From the NCBI GenBank assembly GCA_020698575.1, contig CM036245.1, forward strand, positions 10,975,979 through 11,039,978: a stretch of DNA of 64,000 nucleotides. Reading direction: 5' to 3'. The stretch is from Bostrychus sinensis (lineage: Eukaryota > Chordata > Actinopteri > Gobiiformes > Eleotridae). The notes under the pieces were generated by a model. It was not told where the DNA came from, searched no databases, and saw only the letters and a program-made list of their open reading frames with translations. This document shows positions 48,281 to 60,359 of the stretch, piece after piece. The translations under genes were made by a program, and so were the position numbers. The first letter of the stretch is position 1; every line of letters starts with the position of its first letter.

Positions 48281-49454
48281 TATGACATGTTTTTTTTTAT
48301 ATAAATTGTATTGCAGACTATTTTGGTGCATGTTAACAGTTGTGGCAAACATTTGGTGAGCAGTGATTTCTGAACCAAAACTGACAGTGATATTTTATTG
48401 ACAATCTCCCGCTGTATTTTCATTTTGTCACTCCCAAATGTTTGTATTTACATGTAGCAGTTTTAATAAAGATGATGGAGACAGAGAGAGAAGTGTGGGC
48501 CTCCTGTCTCAGAAATGATTAGAACAGGTGCAGAGCCACACATGGGAGACGCCAGCTGGACGTGGACCGTTCGGCTGCGTGCGAACAGTCAGGGAGAGAA
48601 ATCTGCGTAAATTAAAAAGCCGGGGACTGGAAACAAACTCAGAGAGACAGAGAAGAGAATCCTCCGCTTTGGTGTGTGAGCTCAAACAATAGTGAAAGTG
48701 CCATATGCTCAGCGCAGTGAGATGAGTGAGACAAATGGAGATTCCCTGCAAATACACCTCTTCAGCTGATGTCTGTACTCGGCGCAGCCATTCATAGTAA
48801 TAGGCTTTTGTTTTGAAACATAACATTTTCTTCCTGTGTAGGGTTCTAGTCTGACATTATGAGGATAAGAAAACAGAGATCGTTGCCAAGTGTGTCTGGG
48901 ATTCTGTTACAGCAAGATTATAGGCTTACCTACACCTCCTAAAGTTTATGAGAATGTGAAAAAAATGTTATAATCACTCCTCTTTCCTCTTTCATTTTTC
49001 TGTTTTGTGGTGTAATCTGTTGGAGCCAGCACTGGAATTTGTATATTTCCAGTTGGACTTGCCACCGCCATTTGACTGGGACCAACCCTCTTTGTTCTGT
49101 GCATGTGATTGGTCAAAAAAAATTCAGCCCCTGCTCTTGTTCCCCTTCTGTCAAAAATGCTTCATAAAAAAAAAAAAAAAAAAAAAGCCCAGATGAGGTC
49201 TCAGAGTCCTGTTTATTTTTCAGAGATGACTTCTATTATGCTGCTGTTGACTGAATGATTAGTTTTCCTCAAATACAAGGAAAAAAAATTGGGTTGTGCA
49301 TCTTAAAATGAATATTTCTTTCCATGTGAGAGCATTTAGCAAGTGGTGGAAACGTTACTTAATATACAGATGCATACTTGAGAATTTTTCTTGAGAAACT
49401 TTTCTTTTAGATTTTAAAAGTCTCTAAAGTAGACTTTTTTTTTTTTTTTACCTT

Positions 49455-49650
49455 AGTGGCAAAGTGGGTAGCTACATCTTCAACAATCAGACGGTCCTGG
49501 GTTTGAGGTAAGTTTGGTAGTAGTGGTAGTAGTAGTAGTAACAGTAGTAGTGGTAGATTTGTTTAAGTAAAAGGTAGCATGGTGGCAAGTTACTGGGATA
49601 GGCTCCAGTACCCACTGCCCATAACACAAATAAGCAGAAGAACATAAATG
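49455..49650 (+). repeat. decayed tRNA-derived SINE with an internal TAG-repeat
   Basis: The head has AGTGGGTAGCTACATC and GGTCCTGGGTTTGAGG. A TAGTAG-rich microsatellite at 49516-49555 separates it from the tail TTACTGGGATAGGCTCCAGT. Confidence 0.58.
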
Positions 49651-49764
49651 AATGAATTAATATATAAAAGTGATACAATCTTGAGCTTAAAATTGTGTTT
49701 TGTTCAGGTCACAATGCCATAAATTCCATGACTGTTCATGTTGGCCTTATAAATGTGCAAATGC

Positions 49765-50118
49765 AAATGAATGAGCTCTGTGTCAGGACCAAAAGAACAA
49801 GGTTCCAGATATAAGCGGCTGAAATGAGTTTCCTCCGCAGGGTGGGTGGGTGCTCCCTTAGAGATAGGGTGAGGAGTAGAGGCGCAACTCCTCCACATCA
49901 AGAGGAGCCAGTTGAAGTGGCTTGGGCATCTGTTTTGGATGCCTGTTCTGGGCAACACCCGGGACACGCTGGAGGAACAATGTCTCTCGGCTGGACTGGG
50001 AACACCTTGGATTCCTCCGGATAAGCTGGAGGAAGTGTCTGTGGAGAGGAAAGTCTGGGCATCCCTGCTTAGACTGCTGCCCCAGATAAGTGGAAGAAGA
50101 TGGATCGATGGAAGAAGC
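49765..50118 (+). pseudogene. LINE 3' end (C terminus of the ORF and ATGG-type tail)
   Basis: AGTTTCCTCCGCAGGGTGGG, GAGGAGCCAGTTGAAGTGGC, ACACGCTGGAGGAACAATGT and GAAAGTCTGGGCATCCCTGC form a 3' coding end common among fish non-LTR elements. Readable residues include LKWLGHLFWMP, GTPWIPPDKLEEV and VWASLLRLLPQ. It ends AGAAGATGGATCGATGGA. Several frame breaks are present. Confidence 0.72.
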
Positions 50119-53100
50119 ATAAAGTTCTGAAAAGCTACAGTTCTGCCTGTCTCTGCCCTACCCAGTTTTTACACATCTACTTTTGAAGGTATTGCAAACT
50201 AGAGACTAGGAAATCCTGTGGGAACCAACCCAAATCCTTCGGGATCGGGCGGTATTGACGTGGTCTTGTGCAAGAGCAGGCGGTCAAGCAAAAACATACT
50301 GGGTCCCAAGCGTCCTGAGAATTTTGAGTGCACAATCATACTAGTCTTTACAGTAGCAGTCACATCTAAATCTGGGCAAGTGTGCAGCTTACATGGGGCA
50401 TTACGGCAACATGCTGCTGTGAAAAGCAGCGGAGAAGGTAAACAAAGAAAACAGAGCACGGAGAGTGAAACTGGGAGCCACGCTTTTTATCCTCCGCTGT
50501 ATGAAACTCAAGATCTGTTGCCCAATAACAAACACAGCACATGAACCGAGAGCTTTAACAAAACATAAACCATGAGTTTGCTTTATGCTCCTCTCCTGAA
50601 CGCTGTGTGACTGTGGTGTGTGTCAGTACAAACGGACATGCTGCTGCCCCGTGGAAAACCCTGTCATATTAATGTTTCTTGGGACCTGTCGGGACCCACG
50701 AGAATCCCTCGGGTGGTCAGGCCATGGTGGACATCGGGGCCGGGACGGGAGCAGTCAGAGAAGCTTCAGGAGTGGGCAGGAGCGGGATTGAAAAGTCACT
50801 CCTGTGCATGTCTCTCTTTAAAACTATATGCTTTGCAGGCTGAAAATTCTGTATTCGTCTGGGGACATTAGTTTTTGACCCTTGTAAAATACTGTACTAT
50901 AAAATGGAAATACATTAATATGACTGCTGAATAACTGTGGATGCTTTTACACGAATGCACAGCCATTAGGAGTCACTTTGAAAACTTCAAAGCTCCAGTT
51001 AAAGTTTAGCAGAGAGGGTTTTGCCTATGAAAGCAAAAGTTTGATATTCCCTCATCTCTCAGTTTTGCGTTTTCTCAGTTTGATGCAAATTGACAGAAAA
51101 AAAAAAAAATGAAATAAGTAGTCACACAAACAAAAGCAGAGGCAGGACGTGGAACAACCAGAGGAAAAATCCAGAAAAGATGGAGAAGGAGTTAGAGTCG
51201 GATACATCACACATCAAAGATCTGCGGTGATCTCTAGGGGCAGACGACGCTGTGAAGAAAACAAAATTGCATTGCGCTCCCTCTCCTCCTTTCTTTCTCT
51301 GTTGCTGTGTCTTGAAGTTTATTTGGTATCTTTTCTTCTCCTCTGCCTGTCGTTCCATCAGAGCCTGGCTGTGGGAGGCGTTGCCGTGAGTTCTTTTGGA
51401 GTTGAAAGTCTTTAGCAGATGTGTGGCACCGACCCGACCTCCGTACTTCAAACACGAGGTGGAGGAGGTAAGACGAAGGTACAAGATGGAGGCGTGGAGG
51501 AGAATGAGCGAAGGTGACGTGATGTGAACTCTGAAGGCAGCAGGGCACAGATGTGACACCAAGGAATGACAAGGAGGAGGAAAATACACAGATCAAAAAG
51601 GAATACAACAATAAAATACTGAAATGAATCATCGCCGTCTCAGATATTTGAATAAAGCTGCTGTTAATGTTTTACTTTCAGTGTTGTAATCAAATCACCA
51701 GTCTTTGAGTCTGTCTTTCTCTGTGATAAAGCCATTCAAAAGTCAGTATGGGAGTAGAGTCACATATAACAGACCTATGGAGACTATAGTTGACTGACTC
51801 AGCATGTGTTTACTGTACGCTGATTATTGCAAACGTCAAGCTTTTTACAGGTCAAAGTGAAAGTCCTAATTCACTGCCTTTTAGAGCCAGTAATCCTTCA
51901 AACATAAAAAAAAAATGCACCACCTACTTTTATGTAGCCATTGTCAAAATACAACAATAACTGCATTTGTTTTTGACTCAAACTGCTTTCCTAGTGCGAG
52001 CCGAGAGCGTGAAAACTTACTTTGAAGCATATTTTCAAGGGCACCTAAGTGAAACACGCTTGCACTGTGTTTAGAGCCTAAGATGATTAAACCTTTTTCA
52101 TTTATCCGGGTTTGGGACCTATACCCCTCTGGCATAACCTGATCTCCCACATGACAGGCTGGGGAGCTAACAACTTTATAAAACAGGAGGAACCATAGGA
52201 GATTGTAGTGACCATAGCTGTGAAAGTACTATAACAGTAATTCTGTGTAGATGCACATACTGCCATAGAAATTGCAGTAAAAGGCTTAAAACACATTTCC
52301 ACATACATCCTGTTATGGGACTAGGCCATTGGTCAGATTTTACCCACAGCTTGCATCTCAGTGTTAAATATTTATAGCCTGCCATATGTTATGTATGTCA
52401 CTGGTACATAAATGGCAAGCTAAAATGTTGTTTCCAAAGTAGTTCATGTTTGGTCTTTTAGCATTGAGCTTTAGGGTTTCATCAGGCTCTGTCATCTGAA
52501 GACTTCCTCTGCAAGCTTTGACTTACAGACTAAAAATCCACAAATGTAATTAAGGTGGAAATAAAAAGTAGACATGCTCATGCTGATAAAGGGATCTCTT
52601 TTACATGACACAGCTGTAACTTTTGGTACATGTGTGCAAACTGTGTTCAGAGGCAGTGACACCTGGATGTGTTCCTGAGCTCATGCATTGGTGTCCAGTA
52701 CAGAACACCAAGGCCTAAAGATAACAAGCATCTCCTGTACATCCAATACTAACAGCCCTATAAAGCCATTTCCATCATATTTGATATATGTTTTTATGAG
52801 ACCTTTGCACAACCCACCTAATCAAAAGTTTAGTTGTATAGAATTTTACACATGTCCTCTGCCCCCTGGTGGATGTACAGGTGCTCTGCAGTCAATAGCA
52901 GGCTGAAGGGAGCCCCTCTCAAAATGACTTACTTCATTACTTCAACATTCATTCATTCAACATTCAATATTTTTGAGGAACAACTTTGTTCATTTTACAA
53001 AGGATATGGTAGGAATTGGATAAATAATACTAATGATTCTTCAAAAGGACTGCTAACTTTAAAGCAGTAACCTATAATGACTTCATTTTTTTTTCAATGA

Positions 53101-54221
53101 GGCTATAGAAAACATGTTGAAAAAGTATGTAACAAATATGATACAGCAGGTATCTGAGGTCAAAATGCAGTAAACATTATTGTTTTTGTGCTAAAACAAA
53201 ATTTCCATATCACATGAATTTGCAACAAATGCCTAATGTATCCTATGTGATACAAAAAGATCAATATGTTATATATTGATAATCCCAAAACATTTTTTTT
53301 GTTTAGCTTTTATATATTAGCTCAATATAACAAAAATATACATTTTTGGCATATTATCTCATAGTTCAGGCTTTACAGGGCTAGAGGCTTTGCCTTTCTA
53401 AAATGCTCCTTTTATGCCCAGACATCTTATTGACATGTTTCCAATTAACTTCCTACTCTAGCTGTTTTAATGATCTACTTTTCCTGCCTTTTGTCACTCC
53501 GCCACCTTTTTGAGATGTGTTGCTACCATCAGATTCAAAATGAGCTACTCTCTGTCATGGAATAGTAAAATATCTCAGTATCAGCACCTGCTATGTTGTT
53601 TATGTATTATTTTTGTAATTAAGATTATGTTTTAGGGATTTTCTAAATGTCTATTTAGATTTTATCCAGTGTCCTCACCTCTTCCTGAAATTTAGTTTGT
53701 AGTTGTGTTATTGTGTGAACAGAGGAAGTAAAAGAACAATAAAAGCAGCTGACCTAAGCATTCAGTGACGTCTGGTGACAACTTGTAGTAATAGTGTAAT
53801 GTTTTAATGTAATGTGTGGCATTTTGTGACCTTTGCCCTGTGGCTGTAAAACAAGTAATCTATCAAACGCTTCTTTGGGTTGCATCAGAGTGCACTTAAA
53901 ATGGATCACCTACAGTACACACTCCATCAGGTTGGAGGGTGTGCTGATAAGGAGAACCACCCAGTTTCGTCTAGCTCTTTGGAAGATGTATCTTGTCTCA
54001 AAATACAGGAAATTTAACCTATAGTACTGAGCAAAAGTTTTAGCGAGGTGTGAAAAATCATGTTAACCAAAGAGTGCTTTAAAAAATACAACCTTTCTTT
54101 GTTCAAGGCTTTTGCACGGTATTGTAGTCACATAGATATTCATAAATACATTGTAGGTTGTCGTCTTGTGGCTGAAGTGGTGAGCAGAAGAGGAGCTAAA
54201 AGAGAAATAGTTTGGTCGTTT

Positions 54222-54243
54222 GGGGGGGGGGGGGGGGGGGGGG
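54222..54243 (+). repeat. 22-base G run
   Basis: The uninterrupted run of G lies between TCGTTT and CAGGATGGAGGGGAATCC. It could form G-quadruplex structures and is a likely site of assembly or length error. Confidence 0.97.
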
Positions 54244-54737
54244 CAGGATGGAGGGGAATCCACTGCAGAGATTGATGAGCGTTGGAGGCAAGGTGACTTT
54301 TGGAGAGGTGGGAGGAGGAGCCAGAGAGGAGATGGGAAAAGTTACTGCAGAGGTATAAGGTCTCAGGACTGCAACACATCAGATGATTCTTTAACCAGTT
54401 CAAGTTAAATCAATTCAGCATGGATAATAATAATATCCTCTGCACCAACAAACTTCATATCCTCTTTCACTAAATCCATAAATCTCTTCTTTGGTCACTA
54501 TCCCTCCTCTGTGCATGTCCAAACCATCTCTGTCTGGCCTCTCTGACTTTATCTCCAAAACATCTAACATGAGCTGTCCATCTGATGAACTAATTTCTAA
54601 TCCTATTGACCTAAAGCAACCAAAATAATAATTGAAACATACTGAATACTTGACTTGATTCAACACTGCAGCTACTGTAATTTAGGTCTACCCAAAAATG
54701 GTGTGGTAAAATAACCACAATGACACAACAACCAAAT

Positions 54738-55248
54738 GTTAAAGGTCCTTTTATGCGTTTTGAAATAGTTTTGGACACCTTTGCATTAGTATTTCATGTT
54801 TTCTAACTTAAAATAATGCATATGTATGGAAAACGTCTTCTGTTGGGGAGCTGTTCACTTTGACTTTGCAGAGAAAACTTTGATTAGGAGTCTGACATCT
54901 GCTGGTATCAGTGGGGAACAGATGGAGCATAAAATGACTATTTAGCATGGCTATTAGGAACATGATGCTAACAGATAGATAAATGTGCTGACTGCTTTGT
55001 AGTGACGGCAATTTAAAAACTCATTCATCAGAATGAGTCCGGTGACGATGTATGGAACATTTAGAAATGTGCAACGGTGAGACCAAAAGGCTCTTAAGAA
55101 ATGAATGGCATCAGAATACAGAATTATTCAAACAAGCACGAATAAAACAAAATACTACTTGGTTTGTTTTTGAGGTGGAAACAACATTATAACATGGTTA
55201 ACAGTTCAAAAAAGTCTAGCAGATTTAGCAGAATAGGGGACTTTTAAA
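54738..55248 (+). mobile_element. TTAA-type MITE, subfamily A, near full length
   Basis: The left end TTAAAGGTCCTTTTATGCGT and the right end GCAGAATAGGGGACTTTTAA bracket the usual interior (TTGGACACCTTTGCATTAGT, AACATTATAACATGGTTAAC). Confidence 0.75.
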
Positions 55249-55775
55249 ATATCTTATCCAGGTACTTTTATCTCTTTGACCAAAGAAGGAACACATTTAT
55301 GCAAAACAGTTTCAATGACATGCTATTGGCCAAAAATAAAGGCCTAACTCAGTCCAACAAATTAGAAAGATATTTACACTTTGTTGTCCAAGAGCCCACT
55401 GGACGCAGATATCATTTTCATCCCAAGTCTCTCAGTTAAGTGCTCGGAAACACTTGGCCAAAGTGCTGTTTGCTGACACGCAATTGCCATAAATCATCGT
55501 CAGCCCGCTGTCAACACGCAAACCATTATCATGTCAATCCAAAATTGCTTCTCTGAGAGGCTGTAATTACAAAAGCAGAAGAAACAATTAAAAGAAAGCG
55601 ATCGCTTTTGTTGGTCGGATGAGGTGGCACACCACTCGTGTTGTGTTCTCGAGATGCTCTTCAAGGTGAACGAATTATGGAGCTGGCAAAAGTGACTAAT
55701 TAGAGCGGCAATTATACAGACGCTCCCGGCAGAGACAGAGTCAACAGCAGAATGACCTCCTCACCGGCGCAGAAT

Positions 55776-55830
55776 TGGACACACACACACACACTACACA
55801 CACATACAAACAACTGCACACACACACAAT
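55776..55830 (+). repeat. AC-rich microsatellite, interrupted
   Basis: Runs of ACACAC with ACTACACACAC and ACATACAA interruptions. Confidence 0.9.
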
Positions 55831-55914
55831 GCACCAAACAGGGGTTCCCAGGTGGCACAGTCATTTTAGTGAGACTGATCACGTTGACTTTGCTGTTCTG
55901 TGGTGTTTATATTG

Positions 55915-56205
55915 AGCAGTATTTCTCAAACTGTGGGACAGGAGCCACTGGGGCAAGCTTCTGCTGGTGGTACTGTCTAGTCCTGGGTTAAGTCCTCCAT
56001 TTGTTTTGTTTCAGGCCCAATTGAGGTTCTGGTCTTAGTTTTGATTTTGTACTTTTTAGTAATGCATTTTTATGGGTAAACCCCTGTTTATTTCCTCATT
56101 TTAGACCTTGTTTAGTCCTGGGTTAGTCCATTTAAGATGGCACTTGGAAAGCCAAATACTTTCTGAGGTGTTACTTGATGTGAAAAGTTTGAGAACCTTT
56201 GATAA
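55915..56205. mobile_element. hAT-like MITE with GGTTCTCAAACTG-type ends
   Basis: The ends AGTATTTCTCAAACTGTGGG and AAAAGTTTGAGAACCTTTGA are inverted. The interior repeats TAGTCCTGGGTTA-type units. Relatives: 29615-29757 and part of 11330-11490. Confidence 0.62.
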
Positions 56206-56439
56206 AGTGCATAAAGAGACTCATGGCATTATATTGATGCTTGCCTAATAACTGTATCTTACACTTTCAGAAATGCAGAACAGGTGTACAGACTGTGCTA
56301 TGACCAAACAATTAAGGAAATATTTGTCGTATAATATTCATTTCTAGTGGTTAGCTTAACAAATAGATGCCAACAATAGAGTGGTGGAAAGTAACAAGAC
56401 ACTTTTACTCATGCAAAGTACTTTATTTAGTACTGAAAG

Positions 56440-56640
56440 TGGCAGCAGCCCATTAAGTTGAGGTGGATAGATCACGGCTACCAGCATTGCATACTGCTGT
56501 TGTGTCTTTGGGGAAGACACTTTGGTGGTGGTCAGAGAGGCTGTAGCCGCAGGATAGCCCTACATGTTTGTACGTCTAGCCCAGGACAGCTGTGGCTACA
56601 AAAGTGCCATAAGACTGATGCATTATTATTGGAAATATTG
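56440..56640 (+). repeat. SINE fragment of the same family
   Basis: GGTGGTGGTCAGAGAGGCTG, CAGCTGTGGCTACAAAAGTG and GATGCATTATTATT match the body and tail of the 58-kb copies. The tRNA-like head is decayed. Confidence 0.6.
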
Positions 56641-57785
56641 GTAATAATTAATGGTTGCTCTGTATTGTATATAAGTGAAAGTATACTAAAGTGGTTAGTA
56701 TGCACACATTTTGTTCAGAAGGTCCTGGGTTTGAGCCCAGTTTGGGACAACAGTTCTTGTAATAAATAAAATGAATTAAAACTTGATCATGTGAATGAGG
56801 TTGGGCTCAAGAACATGCCACTTAATCAGGTTTAGACTGTTGAGCAACATTTAAAAATAAACCACAATATGTTCACATTTTCAGTACAAAGCAAGCTGCA
56901 GTGAGAGTAACAGTGATCACAGTCGATGGACAGTGATGTGCCAGCTCGCCCACTGCCCCGCTCCATCCATCACACGCCTCTCTGTGATTACCTAAACCCT
57001 GACAATATGTGCACCTGGTCGCCCTCCTACACCAGATCTACCACCAGCCTCCGTGCCAACTACTTTCTCCTGATTCAGTAGCTTCTCCGGCTCATCTGCC
57101 CCTCTCATCCTCTTCCTCTACCGCAACGTTTTAGGTCACTGCGGGATCTGCACCATAAATCTTCACTGCACCATCTGACAGCCGCCCTCAATCCAGGAAG
57201 TACTCCAGCCAGTTGCTGCATTTTCTCTTCAAAACTATTTGGGTAGACAGAGAGCAGAGGGTTTGGGAGTTTCATTTGGCCTCAAAGCAAGCAAAAAAAA
57301 AAGAAAAAAAAAAAAAAAAAAGAAAAGTAGCAGGGACTAAAGGGCGAAGGGTAAAGGCAGAGATTTGCTGGAACCAATTTGGTCCCGATTAATATGATGA
57401 ATGGTGCGGGGCAGCAGCTTTTACTGTGCTGTTAGTTTCTTTTATTTGGCTTTTGTTCCCACCTTTTACAACAAAGTGTTATCAAAGGTCTTCAGATTCT
57501 CACAAACACAGCTCCACACACACACAGGGCTTGCTGCAGAATGGTAACACATATACAAGACATTGGCCTTTTTTTTTTGACAAACCATACATTCTTTTTG
57601 ACAATGATAATGGGCCATTATGTCCAAACAGCTCTTTTTCATACATGCAATAATGATATATATTAAGTATATGCAAATACAATGTCCAGATTTCTAGAGC
57701 TGACAGCCTCTGGTCACTTACTCGACTAATTAGTTAGTTAAATCTTGGTAAACTACAATTTTATTGGTCTATTAGTTACATCCAT

Positions 57786-58033
57786 TGTTTTTAGGCCTTT
57801 TTTGGCTTTATTAGATAGTGCAGTGGAGTAGTGACAAGAAATCATGGGGGAGAGAGTTTGGAGAGACATTCAGCAAAGTGTCGGAGATCGGACTCAAACC
57901 CACAACGCCGAGGCAGGCTATAGTTGACCTTATAATAGAAAATATACAGTATAAGAAGAGGGATCATTCCCGGGCGCCACTGACCCTGAGGCCACTGTTT
58001 ATATTCACTGCAGCTCTACCAACTGAGCTATAC
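57786..58033 (-). mobile_element. tRNA-derived SINE, same family as 888-1063
   Basis: On the minus strand it opens TAGCTCAGTTGGTAGAGCTG, an excellent A-box match, then GGGTTTGAGTCCGATCTCC as B box, GAATGTCTCTCCAAACTCTC, and a tail TATCTAATAAAGCC. A segment of about 100 bp between A and B boxes is an insertion relative to the 0.9-kb copy. Confidence 0.75.
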
Positions 58034-58224
58034 TGAGCTACTGAGCTCTTATTTATTAAGGGGAAAAAGCCACTGTTCCATGCATCCTCTATTCATGAGT
58101 AACAGCTCTCACCAGGGTTTTCTTAAGTCCCAAAGCCTTGGTTTTACAGCTCTTCCCCTACACTCAGCTTTACAACATCCATGATTAATCACAGTGATTT
58201 ATGATGTTGTGATGATGTGTGACT

Positions 58225-58655
58225 AATAATACAGTGATAATAATGCATTGGATTTATATAGTGCCACATCTCTCTGGGTCTGCCCCAGGGCAGCTGTGGC
58301 TACATAAGTATCTGACCACCAAGTGCAACTGAGGAGTTAATGAATAAAGCAATTGTAAAGTGATTTGGAGCGTCTAGACACTCCAATTGCTTTATTCATT
58401 AACTCCTCAGTTGCACTTGGTGGTCAGATACTTCTGTAGCCACAGCTGCCCTGGGGCAGACTCAGAGAGATGTGGCTGCCATTCTGCACCTACAGCCTCT
58501 CTGACCACCACCAAACACAGTCACATTCAGACATAAGCAAGGTGGGTGAAATGTCTTCCCAAGAACATGACAACAGTATGTCAGTAGCGGGAATTGATCC
58601 ACCAACTTTCAGGGTAGTGAGTGAATGTCTTTACCAACTGAGCTACTGCCACCTT
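58225..58655. mobile_element. two SINE copies head-to-head, forming a hairpin
   Basis: The right part (58384-58655) is a minus-strand SINE of the 38.5-kb type, ending CTTTACCAACTGAGCTACTG. The left part (58230-58355) is an inverted piece of the same SINE tail region. Together they create the inverted repeat at 58278-58461. Confidence 0.75.
58278..58461. repeat. 78-bp near-perfect inverted repeat with a 28-nt loop
   Basis: Arm 58278-58355 (GTCTGCCCCAGGGCAGCTGT ... AAGCAATTG) and arm 58384-58461 are reverse complements with one visible mismatch, in the CTACATAAG/CTTCTGTAG stretch. Confidence 0.92.
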
Positions 58656-59631
58656 TAAGATAATAACTCCAGAATACTTTTCTCACAGTACTGCATGTTT
58701 CAGACTGTAAAATGATGCAGTTAAGTGTTACTATCCCCAGCTCAACTGCAGTACTCAGGGGGTGGAGCTAACACTCTGACTGTACTAAACATGACTAAAA
58801 ACAGTAATGAAGTACCTATAGCCTAAATGCCAGTGAATTACACTGTACCCTTGGTGCGACTTGCATTTTTCTTTATTTGCCTGTCACAAATGTAATGTAA
58901 TGACAAATCTTCTGGAGCACAGTAAGATGTTTATTCTTTGCTGCAGTGCCATATACTTTCCTCTCAGCACATCGGCAACAGGCCTTGCATACGCACCTCC
59001 AGTATTTCATCACCAGCTCTGTCTATTAAAAAGTTCAGCGGTAAAGTTTTGAAGTCTGATATTGACCTTATGTTAAAAGTGCGAGGGATTCTTACTGCGA
59101 GGCGTGAACTTGAGCACGTCACGGATAATTTACAGCCTGACATCAATCTGACAAAGTGATTGAAGACCGTATTGTCTCCCAAGTCTTGAAAGAAACTAAA
59201 TCAAACTTATCCATCACCTTTTTAACAGAATCTGACATCCAGTAATTGAACACAAAAACCTGGCTGTCACTAATGACTAGGACTTATATGAAATGTAAAT
59301 TGTAGTTAATGGCATCCAGTGGGGAGCTTTTAGAAAATACAGACATGTGTGAAAGATCTCATTAAACGACTTAAGCTTTGAACTTTTACAAAGGCCCTGA
59401 GCGTTTTCTCGAACCACCAACTAATGACTGTGGATTTCCCTATGGAGCTTGATGATTACTGAAAAGATGAAAGTTTTATGACATATGTGAATGCCTTAAA
59501 CTTTATTGTCTTAGATAACTATTTTAAAGTAGACTTTTTTAGTCCTCTGCATTTGACCCAGCCTTCACCCAGACATGGGGAAACTCCACACAGAAAAGTG
59601 TTATTTGGAAACTTGTATTGACACTTTTAAG

Positions 59632-59955
59632 GCCATACCGCCTTGTGGATGCCCGATCCCGTCAGACCTCGGAAGCTAAGCAGGGTAGGGCCTGGTCAGT
59701 GTCTGGATGGGAGACCGCTGGGGAACACCAGGAAGCCGGTGTGAGTGAGTGGTTGGTGGTGGTCGGAGGTCCGATGGCGCAGATGTGTGCAGCCTTGCTT
59801 CTGTCAGTCTGCCCCAGGGGAAACTGTGGCTACAAAACGTAGCTTACCACCACCGAGTATGGAGTGAATGAAATACCCATTCCCTTCTGTGTGTCAAGCG
59901 CTTTGGGTGACTTGTGTCATAGTTAAAGTGCTATATAAATACCATTCCCTTCCCT
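59632..59955 (+). mobile_element. 5S-rRNA-derived SINE
   Basis: Positions 59632-59745 align to 5S rRNA: GGCCATACCGCC, GCCCGATCCCGTCAGACCTC, GGAAGCTAAGCAGGGTAGGG (A box) and GGATGGGAGACCGCTGGGGA (C box). The next 200 bp are not 5S spacer. They end CAAGCGCTTTGGGTGACTTG and GTGCTATATAAATACC with a TTCCC-repeat tail, a LINE-like 3' end used by several fish SINEs. This arrangement fits the SINE3 class. A plain 5S gene is unlikely because the 5S part has substitutions, lacks a T-run terminator and is fused to the tail. Confidence 0.85.
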
Positions 59956-60065
59956 TCCCCTTTTAATGTTTGTAAACAGAGCAGCTGCATTAAAAATGAA
60001 TAGTTCCATAAGCTAAACAGACCACAATATATTTTCATCGGAAGAATTAGCTTTACTCATGAAAC

Positions 60066-60262
60066 ATTATATTGCCAAAGGTATTTGCGGGAATTTATGG
60101 GAATTTTTGACCATTTTTTCAGAAGTGCATTTGTGAGGTCAGACACTGATGTTGGACGAAGGCCTGGCTCACAGTCTTCGCTCTAATTCATCCCAAAGTT
60201 GTTCTATCAGGTTGAGGTCAGGACCCAGTCAAGTTCTTCCACACCAAACTCACTCATCCAAA
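60066..60262 (-). mobile_element. short Tc1-type fragment, third family
   Basis: The terminal motif ATATTGCCAAAGGTATTTGC is followed by TCAGACACTGATGTTGGACG and CCACACCAAACTCACTCATC, matching the 41.05-41.2 kb relic in the same orientation. Confidence 0.78.
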
Positions 60263-60359
60263 ATGTTTACTCCTGGGTTCATATCAGTGATGTATTTTGA
60301 TCTATAAGTCGCAGGACCAGCCAAACTATGAAAAATAGTGTGACGTATAGTCTGAAAAA

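Noticed and set aside
49704..50120. 138-codon frame on the minus strand
   Set aside because: It is the antisense of a LINE 3' coding end. The plus strand carries the recognisable residues.
51122..51589. 155-codon frame on the minus strand
   Set aside because: Composition is low-complexity Ser/Leu/His-rich, with no family resemblance and no splice or promoter context. An overlapping frame is just as long.
58007..58033. functional tRNA gene
   Set aside because: The A-box match is strong, but the B box lies over 100 bp away and there is no cloverleaf, so it is a SINE head.
59632..59745. functional 5S rRNA gene
   Set aside because: There are several substitutions, no T-run terminator, and fusion to a LINE-like tail.
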